Part shown: positions 1-10,699 of the stretch, one piece after another | Layout: each line of letters starts with the position of its first letter | Numbering within the stretch: the first letter of the stretch is position 1 | Assembly: GCA_025458905.1 (NCBI GenBank) | Contig: JALORN010000021.1 | Coordinates: 31,689 to 95,688, forward strand | DNA length: 64,000 nucleotides | From: Steroidobacteraceae bacterium | Lineage (GTDB): Bacteria > Pseudomonadota > Gammaproteobacteria > Steroidobacterales > Steroidobacteraceae | Reading direction: 5' to 3' | Made by a program: the position numbers and the translations under genes | The notes under the pieces: model-generated | Databases searched by the model: none | Told to the model about the DNA's origin: nothing | The model's input: only the letters and a program-made list of their open reading frames with translations

Positions 1-248
1 GCTGGCGCCCGTGCCGAAGAAGAACTTCTCCATCTCGGCCTCGAGGAACTTGCGGGCCTTCGGCTCGATCGGCACCAGGCGGTATTCGTTGATCAGCATC
101 GTCTGGTGCGCCACCCAGCGCTGCCAGCCTTCCTTCGACACCTGCTTCCATATGCGCTGGCCGAGTTCGCCGGGATACATCAGGCGATCGAGGCCCGGCG
201 CGCGCTGCTTGAGCACGACGCAGTCGACCATGCGGGGCGTGGCGGCGT

Positions 249-252
<4 letters not shown>
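1..252 (-). CDS. yggX: YggX, probable Fe(2+)-trafficking / oxidative-damage protection protein (3' end cut by window)
   Basis: The first 84 residues are visible. They match the YggX family: an early cysteine in MVDCVVLK, then [10 protein letters not shown], the VSKEGWQRW segment and [11 protein letters not shown]. YggX is a small cytoplasmic protein (about 90 residues) linked to iron handling and protection of Fe-S proteins from oxidation. Its ATG overlaps the TGA of mutY by 4 bp (249-252), so the two are translationally coupled. The pairing is functionally sensible because MutY carries a 4Fe-4S cluster. Only the last few codons should lie beyond base 1. Confidence 0.95.
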
Positions 253-1396
<1,144 letters not shown>

Positions 1397-1400
<4 letters not shown>

Positions 1401-2743
1401 CGGCGCACCGCGCGGTCCGGGTCGCCGCGCAGGCCCTGCTCGTCGAGCAGCAGTCGTACCACCAGGCCCTCGAGCCGCAGCTCATCGAGGGTGGCCCGCT
1501 CGAGCGACAGCGTGCCGCGCGCACGCAGCGCGCCGAGCGCCTCGCCGGGGAAGCGGAACGGCTCGCCCGGCGCGTCCTCGGGCGCGAGGTAGCGATCGAG
1601 GTCCATCGAGTCGCCGGCGAGCGCGAACTCGGCGAGCGGCGGCGCGCCGCCGCGGATGATCCTGCCCGTGAGCCGCGTGTCGTCGAGCACCAGCGCGAAC
1701 GGCTCGACCCGCAGCGTGCCGTCGCGCAGTGCAAGGCGGCCCTCGGTGGCGATCGACCCGAGCGCGCGCGGGTCGGTGGTCGGCGGCGCCTCGATACCGA
1801 GCGTGCCGAGCAGCGCGCGCAGCGAGGTCGGCGCCAGCGCGAACGCCGCGCCGGCCTCGGGCGGCGCGGCGCCCGGCTGCGCATACGCGAGCTCGCGCAG
1901 CGTGAGCCGCGCCTCGCCCACGCCGAGTTCGAGCGCCGAGGCCCGGTAGTCGCTGCGGTCGAGGTCGAGCGTCGCACCCGGCAGCGCCAGCGTGAACGGC
2001 ACGCCGTCGGCCGCCAGTCCGTCGGCGAAGCCGCGGGCGCCGAACCTCGTGCGGCCGAGCACCAGGCGCAGCGCCTCGCCCGGCGGCAGCGCGATGCGGG
2101 TGTCGAGCGTCGCGGCGCCGAGCAGGCGCTGCCCGCCGAGGCGCAGGCCGAAGCCGACCTGCAGAGCGACCGGCTCCGGCTGGCCGGCGCGCCAGGGCCC
2201 GGTCTCGAGCCGCAGGCCGTCGATCGTCAGCGCCGTGCCGTCACCGGCGTCGACGAACGCCACCTCGCCATCCTCGAGGTCGAGTCCTGCGAGCCGCAGC
2301 GCGCCGCCACCACCACCACCGCCGCCACCGGCAGCGGCGGCGAGCCCGGACCAGTTGTCGCGGCCATCGGCCCCACGGCGCAGCGCCACGCGCGCGCCGA
2401 CCAGGCGCAGCCGGTCGAGCTCGATCTCGCCGCGCAGCAGCGGCAGCAGGCGCGCGCCGATGCGCGCCTCGCGCCAGCGCAGCAGCGGCTCGCCCTCGAC
2501 GCCCGGTGGGTTGCCGATCGCGCCCTCGCCGGTGCGCAGTGCGAGCCAGGGATACCAGGCGAGCCCGATCTCGCCGGGCAGCTCGACCGGGCGGCCCGTC
2601 GCCCGCGACAGCGCGGCGACGATCCGCGGCTTGAAGACCTCGGGATCGACCCACTGCGTGACCACGAACACGCCGGCGAGCAGCAGCGCGAGCAGGGCCG
2701 CGGCCGCGATCAGGATCCATCTGAGGGGTCGCACGCCGGGCAT
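1397..2743 (-). CDS. AsmA family protein (envelope biogenesis)
   Basis: The 448-residue protein has one N-terminal membrane helix (about 8-28, [19 protein letters not shown]) followed by the AsmA signature [24 protein letters not shown] and DNWSGL. AsmA-like proteins are inner-membrane anchored with a periplasmic beta-rich bridge domain implicated in phospholipid transport. This one is short for the family (often 600 or more) and carries a polyglycine run near residue 140, encoded by a CCA/CCG repeat around 2307-2330. A TACAAT hexamer overlaps the chosen ATG and no Shine-Dalgarno is obvious, so the true start could be a little downstream. Confidence 0.88.
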
Positions 2744-2827
2744 TGTAGCCGGCGGCCGCGACGCATCGGCGCGCGCCGGCCCGGACGTCGACGCCGGCGG
2801 CGCCGTGCCGCGCCGCGCCGCGCAGGC

Positions 2828-3556
2828 TCAGGCCTGCGGCGAACTCGGGCTCGGGTTCGGGCTGGGGGTGTTGCCGCCGCGGCGCCAGTTGAACCAGTTC
2901 ATGGCGTACTGCAGCAGCTGCGAGTTGGTGGCGAGGTTCAGCTTGCGCTTGATCGACTGGCGGTGCGACTCGACGGTCTTGACCGACAGCCCGAGCTCGG
3001 CCGCGATGTCGCGCGAGCTGACGCCGCGGCCGACGAGGTTCAGCACCTGCAGCTCGCGGTTCGAGAGGCGCTTGACCGGGTCGGCGGTGTCGCCGTCGTC
3101 GCGCACGCCGAGGGTCTGCGCGAGCTGCTCGCTGACGTAGCGCTCGCCGCGCAGCACGGCGCGCAGTGCATTCAGCAGCTGGTCGGCCGCAGCCTGCTTC
3201 ATGATGTAGCCCGAGGCGCCCTCGGCGAGCAGGCGCTCGGCGTAGATCGTCTCGTCGTGCATCGACAGCACGAGCATCGGCACGTCGGGATGGTGGGCGT
3301 GCACGTCGCGCACCAGCTCGAGGCCGTCGCCCTCCTGCAGGGCGAGGTCGACGATCACGATGTCGGGCATCAGCTCGCGGATGGCGCGACGCGCCTGCGC
3401 CTCGGTCGCCGCCTCGCCGCAGACCTCCATGTCCGCCTCGGTCTCGATCATGCGCTTGAGGCCCTGGCGGACGATCGGGTGGTCGTCGACGATCAGCACG
3501 CGACGCCGTGCGGCCTTGGCATCCTGGACGGAACCCGGGGCAGAGGCTGACATCAT
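2828..3556 (-). CDS. NarL/LuxR-type response regulator
   Basis: The 242-residue protein has a receiver domain (about 18-135; acidic pair Asp24-Asp25, phosphoacceptor Asp70 in IVDLALQ, Lys120 in GYIMK) and a C-terminal LuxR helix-turn-helix (about 160-225; LSNRELQVLNLVGRG and SVKTVESHRQSIKRKL). It should be the DNA-binding partner of the histidine kinase immediately upstream, whose TGA overlaps this ATG by 4 bp. A second in-frame ATG lies at 3553. The tail after the HTH is Pro/Ser-rich (PSPNPSPSSP). The target genes are not evident from the sequence. Confidence 0.95.
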   Translation of the reverse strand: MMSASAPGSVQDAKAARRRVLIVDDHPIVRQGLKRMIETEADMEVCGEAATEAQARRAIRELMPDIVIVDLALQEGDGLELVRDVHAHHPDVPMLVLSMHDETIYAERLLAEGASGYIMKQAAADQLLNALRAVLRGERYVSEQLAQTLGVRDDGDTADPVKRLSNRELQVLNLVGRGVSSRDIAAELGLSVKTVESHRQSIKRKLNLATNSQLLQYAMNWFNWRRGGNTPSPNPSPSSPQA

Positions 3557-6500
3557 TTTCGGTGATTATCCTGCGTCGCGGCGTGGCCGGCGGGACGGCC
3601 GGAGTGTACAGGAACGCGGCAGATCAAGGTGATGCCCGGTCCCCTTCCAGGCAGCGCGGAGTTGCGGCGGATCTGCAGGTCGCCGTGCAGCACGCTCGCA
3701 CGGAAACGCATCGTCTTCAGCCCGAGACCGCGCCGCGGGTCGTGCGACTCAGGGAAACCCCGGCCGTCGTCGCGCACCGTGAGCTCGGCGAACCCGCCCG
3801 CGTGTGCGAGCGATACGACGATGGTGCGCGGCTCCGCGTGCCGCAACGCGTTCGACACCGCCTCCTGCGCGATGCGCAGCAGGTGAGTGGACTCCTCGGG
3901 CGAGAACGTCACCGACGGCGGCAGGCCGTAGCGCAGTTCCACGCGCACGCCGCTGTGCCGTGCCGCGCCCTCGACGAGGCGCTGCAGCGCGCCGGCGAGA
4001 CCGCCGTGCTCGGGATCGACCGGCGCCAGGCCGCGCGCCATCGTGCGCGCCGACTCGATCGAGCGGTTGACGTGCGCCACCACCTCGGCGAGCTGCGCGC
4101 CGCTGGCCGGGCGACCGTCCTCGGTCGCGCTCTGCAGGCTGCGCAGCAGCAGTGCCACGCCCGCCAGCTCCTGGCCCAGCCCGTCGTGCAGGTCCGCGCC
4201 GATGCGCCGCTGCGTCTGCTGCACGACGTCGAGGATGCGCCGCTCGACGTCGCGCTGGTCGGTGAGGTCGTTGTAGACGCACAGCACGTGCGGCGTGCCG
4301 TCGACGTCGAGGCGCGTGAAGACACCCATCACGCGGCGCACCCGCCCGTCGGGACGGCGCCAGTCGAACTCGCGGCGCATCGGCACGTGGGGCGGGTTGT
4401 GGCGCCAGTGCTCGACCGCCGCGGCGGTGATCTGCGCGTAGTCCGCGACGCTGTCGCGGAGCAACCGGGTGAGGGGCCGCCCGACCAGCTCGCCGCGCGG
4501 GCAGCAGGCGAGCTCCTCGAAGGCGGGGTTGGCGAGCTTGGCGACGTCGTCCCGGTCGACCAGCAGCACCGCCTCCCGCATGGTCTCGAGGATCCGCGCC
4601 TGCGCGACCAGCGCCTGCTCGCGCCGCGCGCGCTCGGTCACGTCGATGCAGGTCAGCACCGTGCCGACGATCGACTCGCCCTCCTGGGCCGCGGTGACCC
4701 ACACCTCCAGGCGGCGCGGGCCGCGCGGGTCGGTCGTCGGCAGCCGCTGGGTGACGAGCCGCGGCTCGCCGTTCTCCAGCACGCGCTCGATCGCGTCGCG
4801 CAGCGACGCGACGTACTCCGGCTGCACGAGCTCGAGCGCGTCGCGGCCGAGCAGCGCGTCGCCCGGCTGGCCACGCACCTGGCGGTTCACGAAGCGCACG
4901 CGCCGCTCGCGATCGAGCAGCAGCAGCCAGTCGCTGGTGTTCGCGGTGACCGTGCGCAGCGTGCGCTCCGAGCGCTGCAGCTCGGCCTCGGCGCGGCGCT
5001 GGGCGGTCACGTCGGTGACCACCACCGCGAGCCCGGTGATCGCACCCTGCGCGTCGCGCACCGCGGTGACGCGGTTCAGCATGTGCACCTCTTCGCCGCC
5101 GTACGACGGCATGCGCACGCAGCGGTCGAACTGCGCCGGCTCGCCGGTGCGCAGCACGCGCTCGTAGCACTCGAGGATCGGGCCGCGCAGCGCAGGATCG
5201 ACCCGCGCCAGCGCATGCCCGCCGACCAGCTCGTCCATCGGCTCGCCGCGCAGGCCATGGTTGACGAAGCGCACGCGCAGCTCGCGGTCGAGCAGGAACA
5301 TCGCGTCCGGCGCGCTCTGCGTGATCGCGCGCAGCCCCGACTCGCTCGCCTCGAGGGCCTCGCGCACCCGCACGTTCTCGGTGACGTCGATCGCGAAGCC
5401 CATCAGCGCGGTGGCGCGGCCCGACTCGTCGCGGGTCGCGGCACGGAAGCGGTCGACGATCCAGCGCCAGGTGCCGGCGGCGTGCCGCACGCGGTACTGC
5501 GTGTCGTAGGACTCGAGGCGCCCCTCGACGACCTCGCGCACCGCCGCGAGCACGCGCTCGCGGTCCTCCGGATGCGCCCGCTCGCTCCAGAAGCCGCGCT
5601 GCCGGCGGCCCTCGGCCGGGTCGACGCCGTGCAGCTCGTAGTAGGCATCGTTGTACCGGGCGCGCGCGACGTCCCACTCCCACAGGCAGCCGTGGGCGCC
5701 CTCCAGCGCGAGCTCCAGGCGCTTGCGCGAGTCCTCGGCGGCGATCTCGGTGCGCGTCTGCTGGTCGATGTCGATCGACACGCCGATCGCGGAGATCGGC
5801 CGGCCGTCGAAGTCCCACTCGACCACCCGGCCGCGGTCCATCATCCACTTCCACGAGCCGTCGGCGCAGCGCATGCGGTAGCGCAGCTCGAGCGACTGCG
5901 AGCGGCCCTCGAGGTGTTCCGCCACCAGGCGCTCGACGGCCGGCCGGTCCTCGGGATGCAGCCGCGACGCCCACGGCTGCGGCAGGCCGTCCCACTGCTC
6001 GCGCGAGTAGCCGGTCATCGCGAACCACAGCGGGCTGCGGGTCGTGGTGTCGCTCGGCACGTGCAGCTGCCAGAACGCCGCCTGCGCGCCCCACAGCGCG
6101 GTGGCGAGCCGCGACTCGTTCTCGTGGACCTCGACCTCGGCGCGCTTGCGCGCATCGATGTCGATGCAGATGCCGGCCGCCTCGAGCGGGACGTCGCGCT
6201 GCGGATCGCGCCGGCTGACGCGGCCGCGCTGCAGCACCCAGAGCCAGCGCGAGTCGGCGGTGAGGATGCGGTACTCGACGTCGAACCCCGCCGCATCGGT
6301 GCCCGCGGCGGCGAGCGCGGCACCGGCACGCCGGAAGCGCTCGACGTCGTCCGGGTGGATGCGGCGCGCCCAGCGCTCCAGGTGGTCCGGGCCCTCGCAG
6401 GGGTCGAGGCCGAGGGAATGGCACCACAGCGGGTCGACGCGCGCGGCGCCGTCGACGAAGCTGCGGCTCCACGAGCCGACGTGCGCCGAGGCGAGCGCGC

Positions 6501-6951
6501 GGCGCCGCTGCGTGTCGGTGAGCGAGGCGCCTTCGTCCTCCACCTGCTCGTCGATCCAGGCGAGCACCAGCGGGGCGCCGGTCGATCGAGGCAACGGGCT
6601 GAGCCGCGCATGGCAGCGGCGCACCACGCCGTCGGCGCCCTGCAGCGCGTCGGGCCGCAGGCGCAGGGTCTCGCCGGCACAGACGCGTGCCAGGTCGTCC
6701 CGGCCGATCGTCCACGGCAGCCCGAGCGCGCGCAGTTCCGGCAACGGCGCGAGCGCGGCAGCCTCGGGCGGCGCCGAGGCCGCCCCGAGCCATTCGCCGG
6801 CGCGACCGTTGGCCCAGTGCACGGCACCCTGCCCGTCGCAGACCAGCACGGCCCCGCCGAGGTGCTCGACGATGCCCTGGAACAGGCCCCTCTCGTCGGG
6901 CGCGACGGCACGGGGCGCGGGCGAAGGGCTGGGAAGGGTGGCCGCGGGCAT
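3553..6951 (-). CDS. Soluble multi-PAS NarL-type sensor histidine kinase
   Basis: This 1132-residue protein has no membrane segment. Seven consecutive PAS-like modules fill residues of about 20-915. Recurrent cues are RYNDAYYELHGVDP, DAMFLLDRELRVRFVN, DWLLLLDRERRVRFVN and EAVLLVDRDDVAKLAN, and several modules end in a PAC motif such as VTDVT. The kinase core is HisKA_3 type: His922 in DLHDGLGQELAG, the N box around Asn1034 in EAVSNALRHA, and the G1 box DDGRGF at 1061-1066. It should phosphorylate the co-transcribed LuxR-type regulator. The near-identical motifs in PAS 5 and 6 suggest internal duplication. The ligands are unknown; haem or flavin binding by one PAS is possible but not shown. 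Confidence 0.93.
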   Translation of the reverse strand: MPAATLPSPSPAPRAVAPDERGLFQGIVEHLGGAVLVCDGQGAVHWANGRAGEWLGAASAPPEAAALAPLPELRALGLPWTIGRDDLARVCAGETLRLRPDALQGADGVVRRCHARLSPLPRSTGAPLVLAWIDEQVEDEGASLTDTQRRRALASAHVGSWSRSFVDGAARVDPLWCHSLGLDPCEGPDHLERWARRIHPDDVERFRRAGAALAAAGTDAAGFDVEYRILTADSRWLWVLQRGRVSRRDPQRDVPLEAAGICIDIDARKRAEVEVHENESRLATALWGAQAAFWQLHVPSDTTTRSPLWFAMTGYSREQWDGLPQPWASRLHPEDRPAVERLVAEHLEGRSQSLELRYRMRCADGSWKWMMDRGRVVEWDFDGRPISAIGVSIDIDQQTRTEIAAEDSRKRLELALEGAHGCLWEWDVARARYNDAYYELHGVDPAEGRRQRGFWSERAHPEDRERVLAAVREVVEGRLESYDTQYRVRHAAGTWRWIVDRFRAATRDESGRATALMGFAIDVTENVRVREALEASESGLRAITQSAPDAMFLLDRELRVRFVNHGLRGEPMDELVGGHALARVDPALRGPILECYERVLRTGEPAQFDRCVRMPSYGGEEVHMLNRVTAVRDAQGAITGLAVVVTDVTAQRRAEAELQRSERTLRTVTANTSDWLLLLDRERRVRFVNRQVRGQPGDALLGRDALELVQPEYVASLRDAIERVLENGEPRLVTQRLPTTDPRGPRRLEVWVTAAQEGESIVGTVLTCIDVTERARREQALVAQARILETMREAVLLVDRDDVAKLANPAFEELACCPRGELVGRPLTRLLRDSVADYAQITAAAVEHWRHNPPHVPMRREFDWRRPDGRVRRVMGVFTRLDVDGTPHVLCVYNDLTDQRDVERRILDVVQQTQRRIGADLHDGLGQELAGVALLLRSLQSATEDGRPASGAQLAEVVAHVNRSIESARTMARGLAPVDPEHGGLAGALQRLVEGAARHSGVRVELRYGLPPSVTFSPEESTHLLRIAQEAVSNALRHAEPRTIVVSLAHAGGFAELTVRDDGRGFPESHDPRRGLGLKTMRFRASVLHGDLQIRRNSALPGRGPGITLICRVPVHSGRPAGHAATQDNHRK

Positions 6952-7204
6952 GGCCGGGGCAATCTGACAGATCGTCCGCGGCGGAGATGTGACCGCACCG
7001 GCGAAACAAGCTGCTGAATCACCGGGGAATAATCAGGGTCTCCCGGACCGTGCGGGCCGCTGGACGACGCCCTTGCGCCGCCGGCCCGCCGGGCCGGCAG
7101 GGGGTGTGGCCGTCCGTCCATTGGTCAGCCGCCTCGATCCGCGACACCGCGCAGCCGCGCCGGCACTAAACAGCGGAGGCCACGCACCTCACCGAGGACC
7201 CCAG
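6952..7204. other. Divergent intergenic region
   Basis: This 253-bp gap lies between the histidine kinase (leftward) and methyltransferase 1 (rightward) and must hold both promoters. A CTGACA hexamer at 6964 and an AATAAT hexamer at 7028 are the only promoter-like elements I see, and they are not well paired. A GAGGA at 7194-7198 is a good ribosome-binding site for the methyltransferase ATG at 7205. An open frame extends upstream to 6989 but lacks the ordered sequence of the paralogue, so I do not include it in the gene. Confidence 0.5.
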
Positions 7205-8401
7205 ATGGGCGAGAACTCCAATGCCTTTGCCGCCGTGCCGCAGGCACGGCACGCGATGCTGGTCGAGCCCGACCGCGACGAGCTCGCGCGCCAGGACTTC
7301 GTGCGCAGCTTCAAGGCCTACATCCAGAGCGGCATCGTGCCGGGGGTGCACGCCACCTACCACGGCGAGGTGAAGCCGGCGTTCGCACGGCGCGAGGGTC
7401 GCGAGCCGCGCGATCGCCACGAGATCCGCCAGCTGATGACGCCGCACCCGGTGTTCCGCACCTATGCCTCGATGCAGCGCGTCAGCCAGGAGCTGCTGTG
7501 GGACGTGGTGCTCGACTCGGTCGAGCGCGAGCTGCCGGCACTGGTCGAGAAGGCGCGCGCGGCCGCAGCCGGGCGCGGCGGGCGCCCCCTCGGCTCGCTG
7601 ACGCTCGATCCGGCGCTGCCGCTGCCGAACTACGTCACCGGCGTGGACATCCACTGCATGCCCGGCGGCTACTGCGGCGAGCGGGGCGCCGACGACGTCG
7701 GGGTCGGCGCGCTCTACGACCGCGGCGTCTACATCTACGCGCTCGGCATGATGGGGCCCTACAACGACGACATCGGTGGCTCGGCCGCGAAGTTCGTCCG
7801 CGACCACTACCCGCAGTTCCGCCCGCGCCGCATCCTCGACATGGGCTGCACGGTCGGCCACAGCACGCTGCCGTTCGTCGACGCCTTCCCGGACGCCGAG
7901 GTGCACGCGATCGACGTCGGCGCGCCGCTGCTGCGCTACGCGCACGCACGCGCCGAGTCGCTCGGCCGCAAGGTGCACTTCGCGCAGCAGGACGCCACGC
8001 GCACGAACTTCCCCGACGGTCACTTCGACCTCGTCTGCTCGAGCATCCTGTTCCACGAGACCTCCGGCAAGGCGCTGCCTGCGATCGTGCGCGAGTGCCA
8101 TCGCCTGCTCGCGCCGGGCGGCCTCGCGGTGCACGGCGACCTGCCGCCGTTCTGGGCGATGGACGAGTTCAACCAGTTCATGCTCGACTGCGAGACCTGG
8201 TACAACAACGAGCCCTACTGGGGCGCGATGCGCGAGGTCGACCAGGTCGAGGTGGCCGTCGCGGCCGGTTTCCGGCGCGAGGACGTCGAGTTCATGATGG
8301 CCCCGTCGGCGTATCGCAGCGCCGCAGGCCACGAGCGCAGCTTCGAGGCCGGCGAGTTCGCGCCGGGCAATGCCTGGCAGGTGCTGGTGACACGCAAATG
8401 A
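7205..8401 (+). CDS. Class I SAM-dependent methyltransferase, copy 1 of a duplicated methyltransferase/coiled-coil module
   Basis: The 398-residue protein has an N-terminal region of about 200 residues of unknown role, then a Rossmann methyltransferase core: motif I ILDMGCTVGHS at 210-220, acidic Asp237 in IDVGAPLLRYA, FDLVCSSILFHE at 274-285 and LLAPGG near 301. The N-terminal half carries DIHCMPGGY (148-156), and the C-terminal part has ETWYNNEPYW (330-339). These blocks are conserved in a paralogue at 48407-49570. The start is chosen for its Shine-Dalgarno at 7194-7198 and alignment to the paralogue. The stop overlaps the next gene by ATGA. Substrate unknown; no methyltransferase subfamily is recognisable with confidence. 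Confidence 0.9.
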   Translation: MGENSNAFAAVPQARHAMLVEPDRDELARQDFVRSFKAYIQSGIVPGVHATYHGEVKPAFARREGREPRDRHEIRQLMTPHPVFRTYASMQRVSQELLWDVVLDSVERELPALVEKARAAAAGRGGRPLGSLTLDPALPLPNYVTGVDIHCMPGGYCGERGADDVGVGALYDRGVYIYALGMMGPYNDDIGGSAAKFVRDHYPQFRPRRILDMGCTVGHSTLPFVDAFPDAEVHAIDVGAPLLRYAHARAESLGRKVHFAQQDATRTNFPDGHFDLVCSSILFHETSGKALPAIVRECHRLLAPGGLAVHGDLPPFWAMDEFNQFMLDCETWYNNEPYWGAMREVDQVEVAVAAGFRREDVEFMMAPSAYRSAAGHERSFEAGEFAPGNAWQVLVTRK

Positions 8402-8763
8402 ACGACACGATCCCCGACGCCGGGGCCCCGGGCGTCAAGCGCACGATCAAGGGCCGTCGCCCGCAGTTCTTCCAGGACCCCGCGATCGACCAGCTGCACG
8501 GCATGGTGATGGCGATGGCGACCGAGATGGCCGTGCTCTACGAACGCGTCGACACGATGGAGCGCATCGCGGCCGACAAGGGCGTGATGCTGCGCGAGGA
8601 ACTCGCGCGCTACCGTCCCGGCGCCGAGGCGCAGGCCGAGCGCGAGGCCTGGCGCCAGCGCTTCCTCGCGAGGCTGTTCTACCTGTATCGTGAAGACCTC
8701 GACGATCGGCTGGGCCAGGAGAACGAGGCCCAGTACCAGGGTTTCCTGAAGGACATTTCCTGA
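8398..8763 (+). CDS. Small coiled-coil partner protein, copy 1
   Basis: This 121-residue protein has no signal peptide or membrane helix. Residues of about 30-60 (IDQLHGMVMAMATEMAVLYERVDTMERIAA) have heptad-like spacing and form a probable coiled coil. The core D-x-L-x-GMVM, E-x-x-VL-x-ERVD and ER-x-AA recurs in the partner of the second methyltransferase (49567-49923). The tail is Arg/Glu-rich and ends LGQENEAQYQGFLKDIS. It starts inside the methyltransferase stop codon (ATGA), so the two are made together and are likely physical partners. No known family recognised. Confidence 0.85.
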   Translation: MNDTIPDAGAPGVKRTIKGRRPQFFQDPAIDQLHGMVMAMATEMAVLYERVDTMERIAADKGVMLREELARYRPGAEAQAEREAWRQRFLARLFYLYREDLDDRLGQENEAQYQGFLKDIS

Positions 8764-8765
8764 CC

Positions 8766-10688
8766 ATGCACGCATGCGGCCCCGGGCGGGTGCCGTCGGG
8801 CGCCGCCCGGCGCGCCGCAGCGCCCCTGTTCGCCGCGGCCGCGACGACCTTCGTGGCCGCCCTCGTCTCTGCCCCCTCCCTCGGCGCCGGCCGGCTGGCC
8901 CCGGTGCCGCCGGTGCTCGCGCAGGCTCCCGCGCCGGCGCGCCCGGCGCCGGCGCCCGCCACGGCGCCGCCGGCTTCCCCGCTGCAGGTGAAGGCCGGGC
9001 AGCTGCCGACCAGCCTGCCGTCGCCGAGCGCCGCGCCGAACCCGGTCGTCGAAGCGATCCACGACCGGATCGACGCGCTGCGCACCGACGCCACCGAGGT
9101 CGAGGCCGGTGGCGACCGGCTGCGCGCCACGCGCTCGCTGCCCCTGCTCTACCAGATGAACGGCTTCCAGCCGCTGTGGGACTCGCGGCGGCTGCGCTCG
9201 CTGGTGGAGCTGCTGCAGGACATCGAGGACGACGGGCTGCGCCCGTCCGACTACCACCTCGCGGCGCTGCAGCGCCTGATCGGCGCCGGCGGCACGCTCG
9301 CCCCGCTGGAGCGCGCGACCCTCGACCTGCTCGCGAGCGACGCCTACACGCTGATCCTCTACCACCTCTACTTCGGCAAGGTCGACCCGGTGTCGCTCGA
9401 TTCCCGCTGGAACTTCGAGCTGCGCGAGATCGGCGAGGCCGACGCCGTGAAGTTCGTCTTCGATGCCATCACCCAGGACCGCGTCCGCGGCAGCGTCGAT
9501 CGGGTGCGTCCCGACCACTGGATGTACGCCGCGGGCCGCCAGGCACTCGCGGCCTATCGCGGCATCGCGGCGCTCGGCGGCTGGCCGCAGCTGCCCCCGG
9601 GACCGACGCTGAAGCCCGGCATGCGCGATGCCCGGGTGCCGCTGCTGCGCGAGCGGCTCGCGACCACCGGCGACCTCGCCGCCATCGCGCTGCCGCCGAA
9701 CGCAGGCGCGCCGCCGCCGACCTCGCCCGAGCGGGCACGCACGGCGACCAGCGTCGAGGCGACGCCGGATCCGGAGCTCTTCGACGCATCGCTCGAGGCC
9801 GCGGTGCGCCACTTCCAGCAGCGTCACCGCATCGGCGTCGACGGCGCGATCGGCCCGGCGACGCTGCGCGAGCTGAACGTGCCGGTGCAGGCGCGGATCG
9901 ACCAGATCCGCCTGAACCTCGAGCGCGGACGCTGGGTGCTGCACGAGGTGCGCAAGGACGGTGACCTCGTGATCGTCGACATCGCGGGCTTCGGCGTGCG
10001 CTTCGTGCGCGACCAGAAGACGATCTGGGAGACGCGCGCGCAGGTGGGCAAGCCCTATCGCCAGACCCCGATCTTCAAGTCGGCGATCGACCACGTGGTG
10101 CTGAACCCGACGTGGACCGTGCCGCCGACCATCCTCGACAAGGACATCCTGCCGGCGGTGCGCAAGGACCGCGGCTACCTCGCCCGGCGGGGGCTGCAGG
10201 TGATCGACCGCAATGGCCGCCCGGTGCCCTCCTCGTCGATCGACTTCTCGCGCTACAGCGGGCGCAATTTCCCCTACATGATCCGCCAGGCCGCCGGCGA
10301 CGACAACGCGCTCGGCAAGGTCAAGATCATGTTCCCGAACCCCTACCTCGTGTACCTGCACGACACCCCGAGCCAGTCGCTGTTCGAGGCCGACCTGCGC
10401 GCCTTCAGCTCCGGCTGCATCCGCACCGAGCGGCCCTTCGAGCTGGTCGAGCTGCTGCTCGGTGACCCGGCGCGCTGGAACCGCGCGGCGCTCGACGCCG
10501 CGGTCGCCACCGGCGTGACCCGCACCGTGCGGCTGCCGAAGCCCGTGCCGGTGCTGATCCTCTACTGGACGGTCGATCGCGACGACGACGGCAGCATCGT
10601 TTTCAAGCCCGACCCTTACGGGCGCGACGCGCGCGAGCTGGCGGCGCTCGACCGGCCGTTCGAGGTCGGGCGGCGCGTGGTCCTCTGA
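8766..10688 (+). CDS. L,D-transpeptidase, YcbB/LdtD type
   Basis: The 640-residue protein has an exported Ala/Pro-rich N-terminus, a substrate-capping scaffold (about 95-330), a peptidoglycan-binding module with VRHFQQRHRIGVDGAIG, and a YkuD catalytic domain. The active site is visible: His532 in YLHDTPSQSLF and Cys551 in SSGCIRTE. Such enzymes form 3-3 cross-links in periplasmic peptidoglycan and resist many beta-lactams. E. coli LdtD is of similar length (about 615). It begins 2 bp after the coiled-coil gene, so the methyltransferase module and this enzyme are probably co-transcribed. An Ala/Pro linker (about 50-70) and a second near residue 315 are probably flexible. Confidence 0.95.
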   Translation: MHACGPGRVPSGAARRAAAPLFAAAATTFVAALVSAPSLGAGRLAPVPPVLAQAPAPARPAPAPATAPPASPLQVKAGQLPTSLPSPSAAPNPVVEAIHDRIDALRTDATEVEAGGDRLRATRSLPLLYQMNGFQPLWDSRRLRSLVELLQDIEDDGLRPSDYHLAALQRLIGAGGTLAPLERATLDLLASDAYTLILYHLYFGKVDPVSLDSRWNFELREIGEADAVKFVFDAITQDRVRGSVDRVRPDHWMYAAGRQALAAYRGIAALGGWPQLPPGPTLKPGMRDARVPLLRERLATTGDLAAIALPPNAGAPPPTSPERARTATSVEATPDPELFDASLEAAVRHFQQRHRIGVDGAIGPATLRELNVPVQARIDQIRLNLERGRWVLHEVRKDGDLVIVDIAGFGVRFVRDQKTIWETRAQVGKPYRQTPIFKSAIDHVVLNPTWTVPPTILDKDILPAVRKDRGYLARRGLQVIDRNGRPVPSSSIDFSRYSGRNFPYMIRQAAGDDNALGKVKIMFPNPYLVYLHDTPSQSLFEADLRAFSSGCIRTERPFELVELLLGDPARWNRAALDAAVATGVTRTVRLPKPVPVLILYWTVDRDDDGSIVFKPDPYGRDARELAALDRPFEVGRRVVL

Positions 10689-10699
10689 GGAAACCCGGC

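Noticed and set aside
3508..7017. Long open frame (1169 codons) on the plus strand opposite the histidine kinase
   Set aside because: It is a GC-driven shadow: low-complexity Arg/Ala/His-rich translation with no domains, while the minus strand has clear PAS and kinase motifs.
6989..7204. Upstream extension of methyltransferase 1
   Set aside because: The extension is Pro/Arg-rich, has no paralogue counterpart, and a good ribosome-binding site supports the ATG at 7205.
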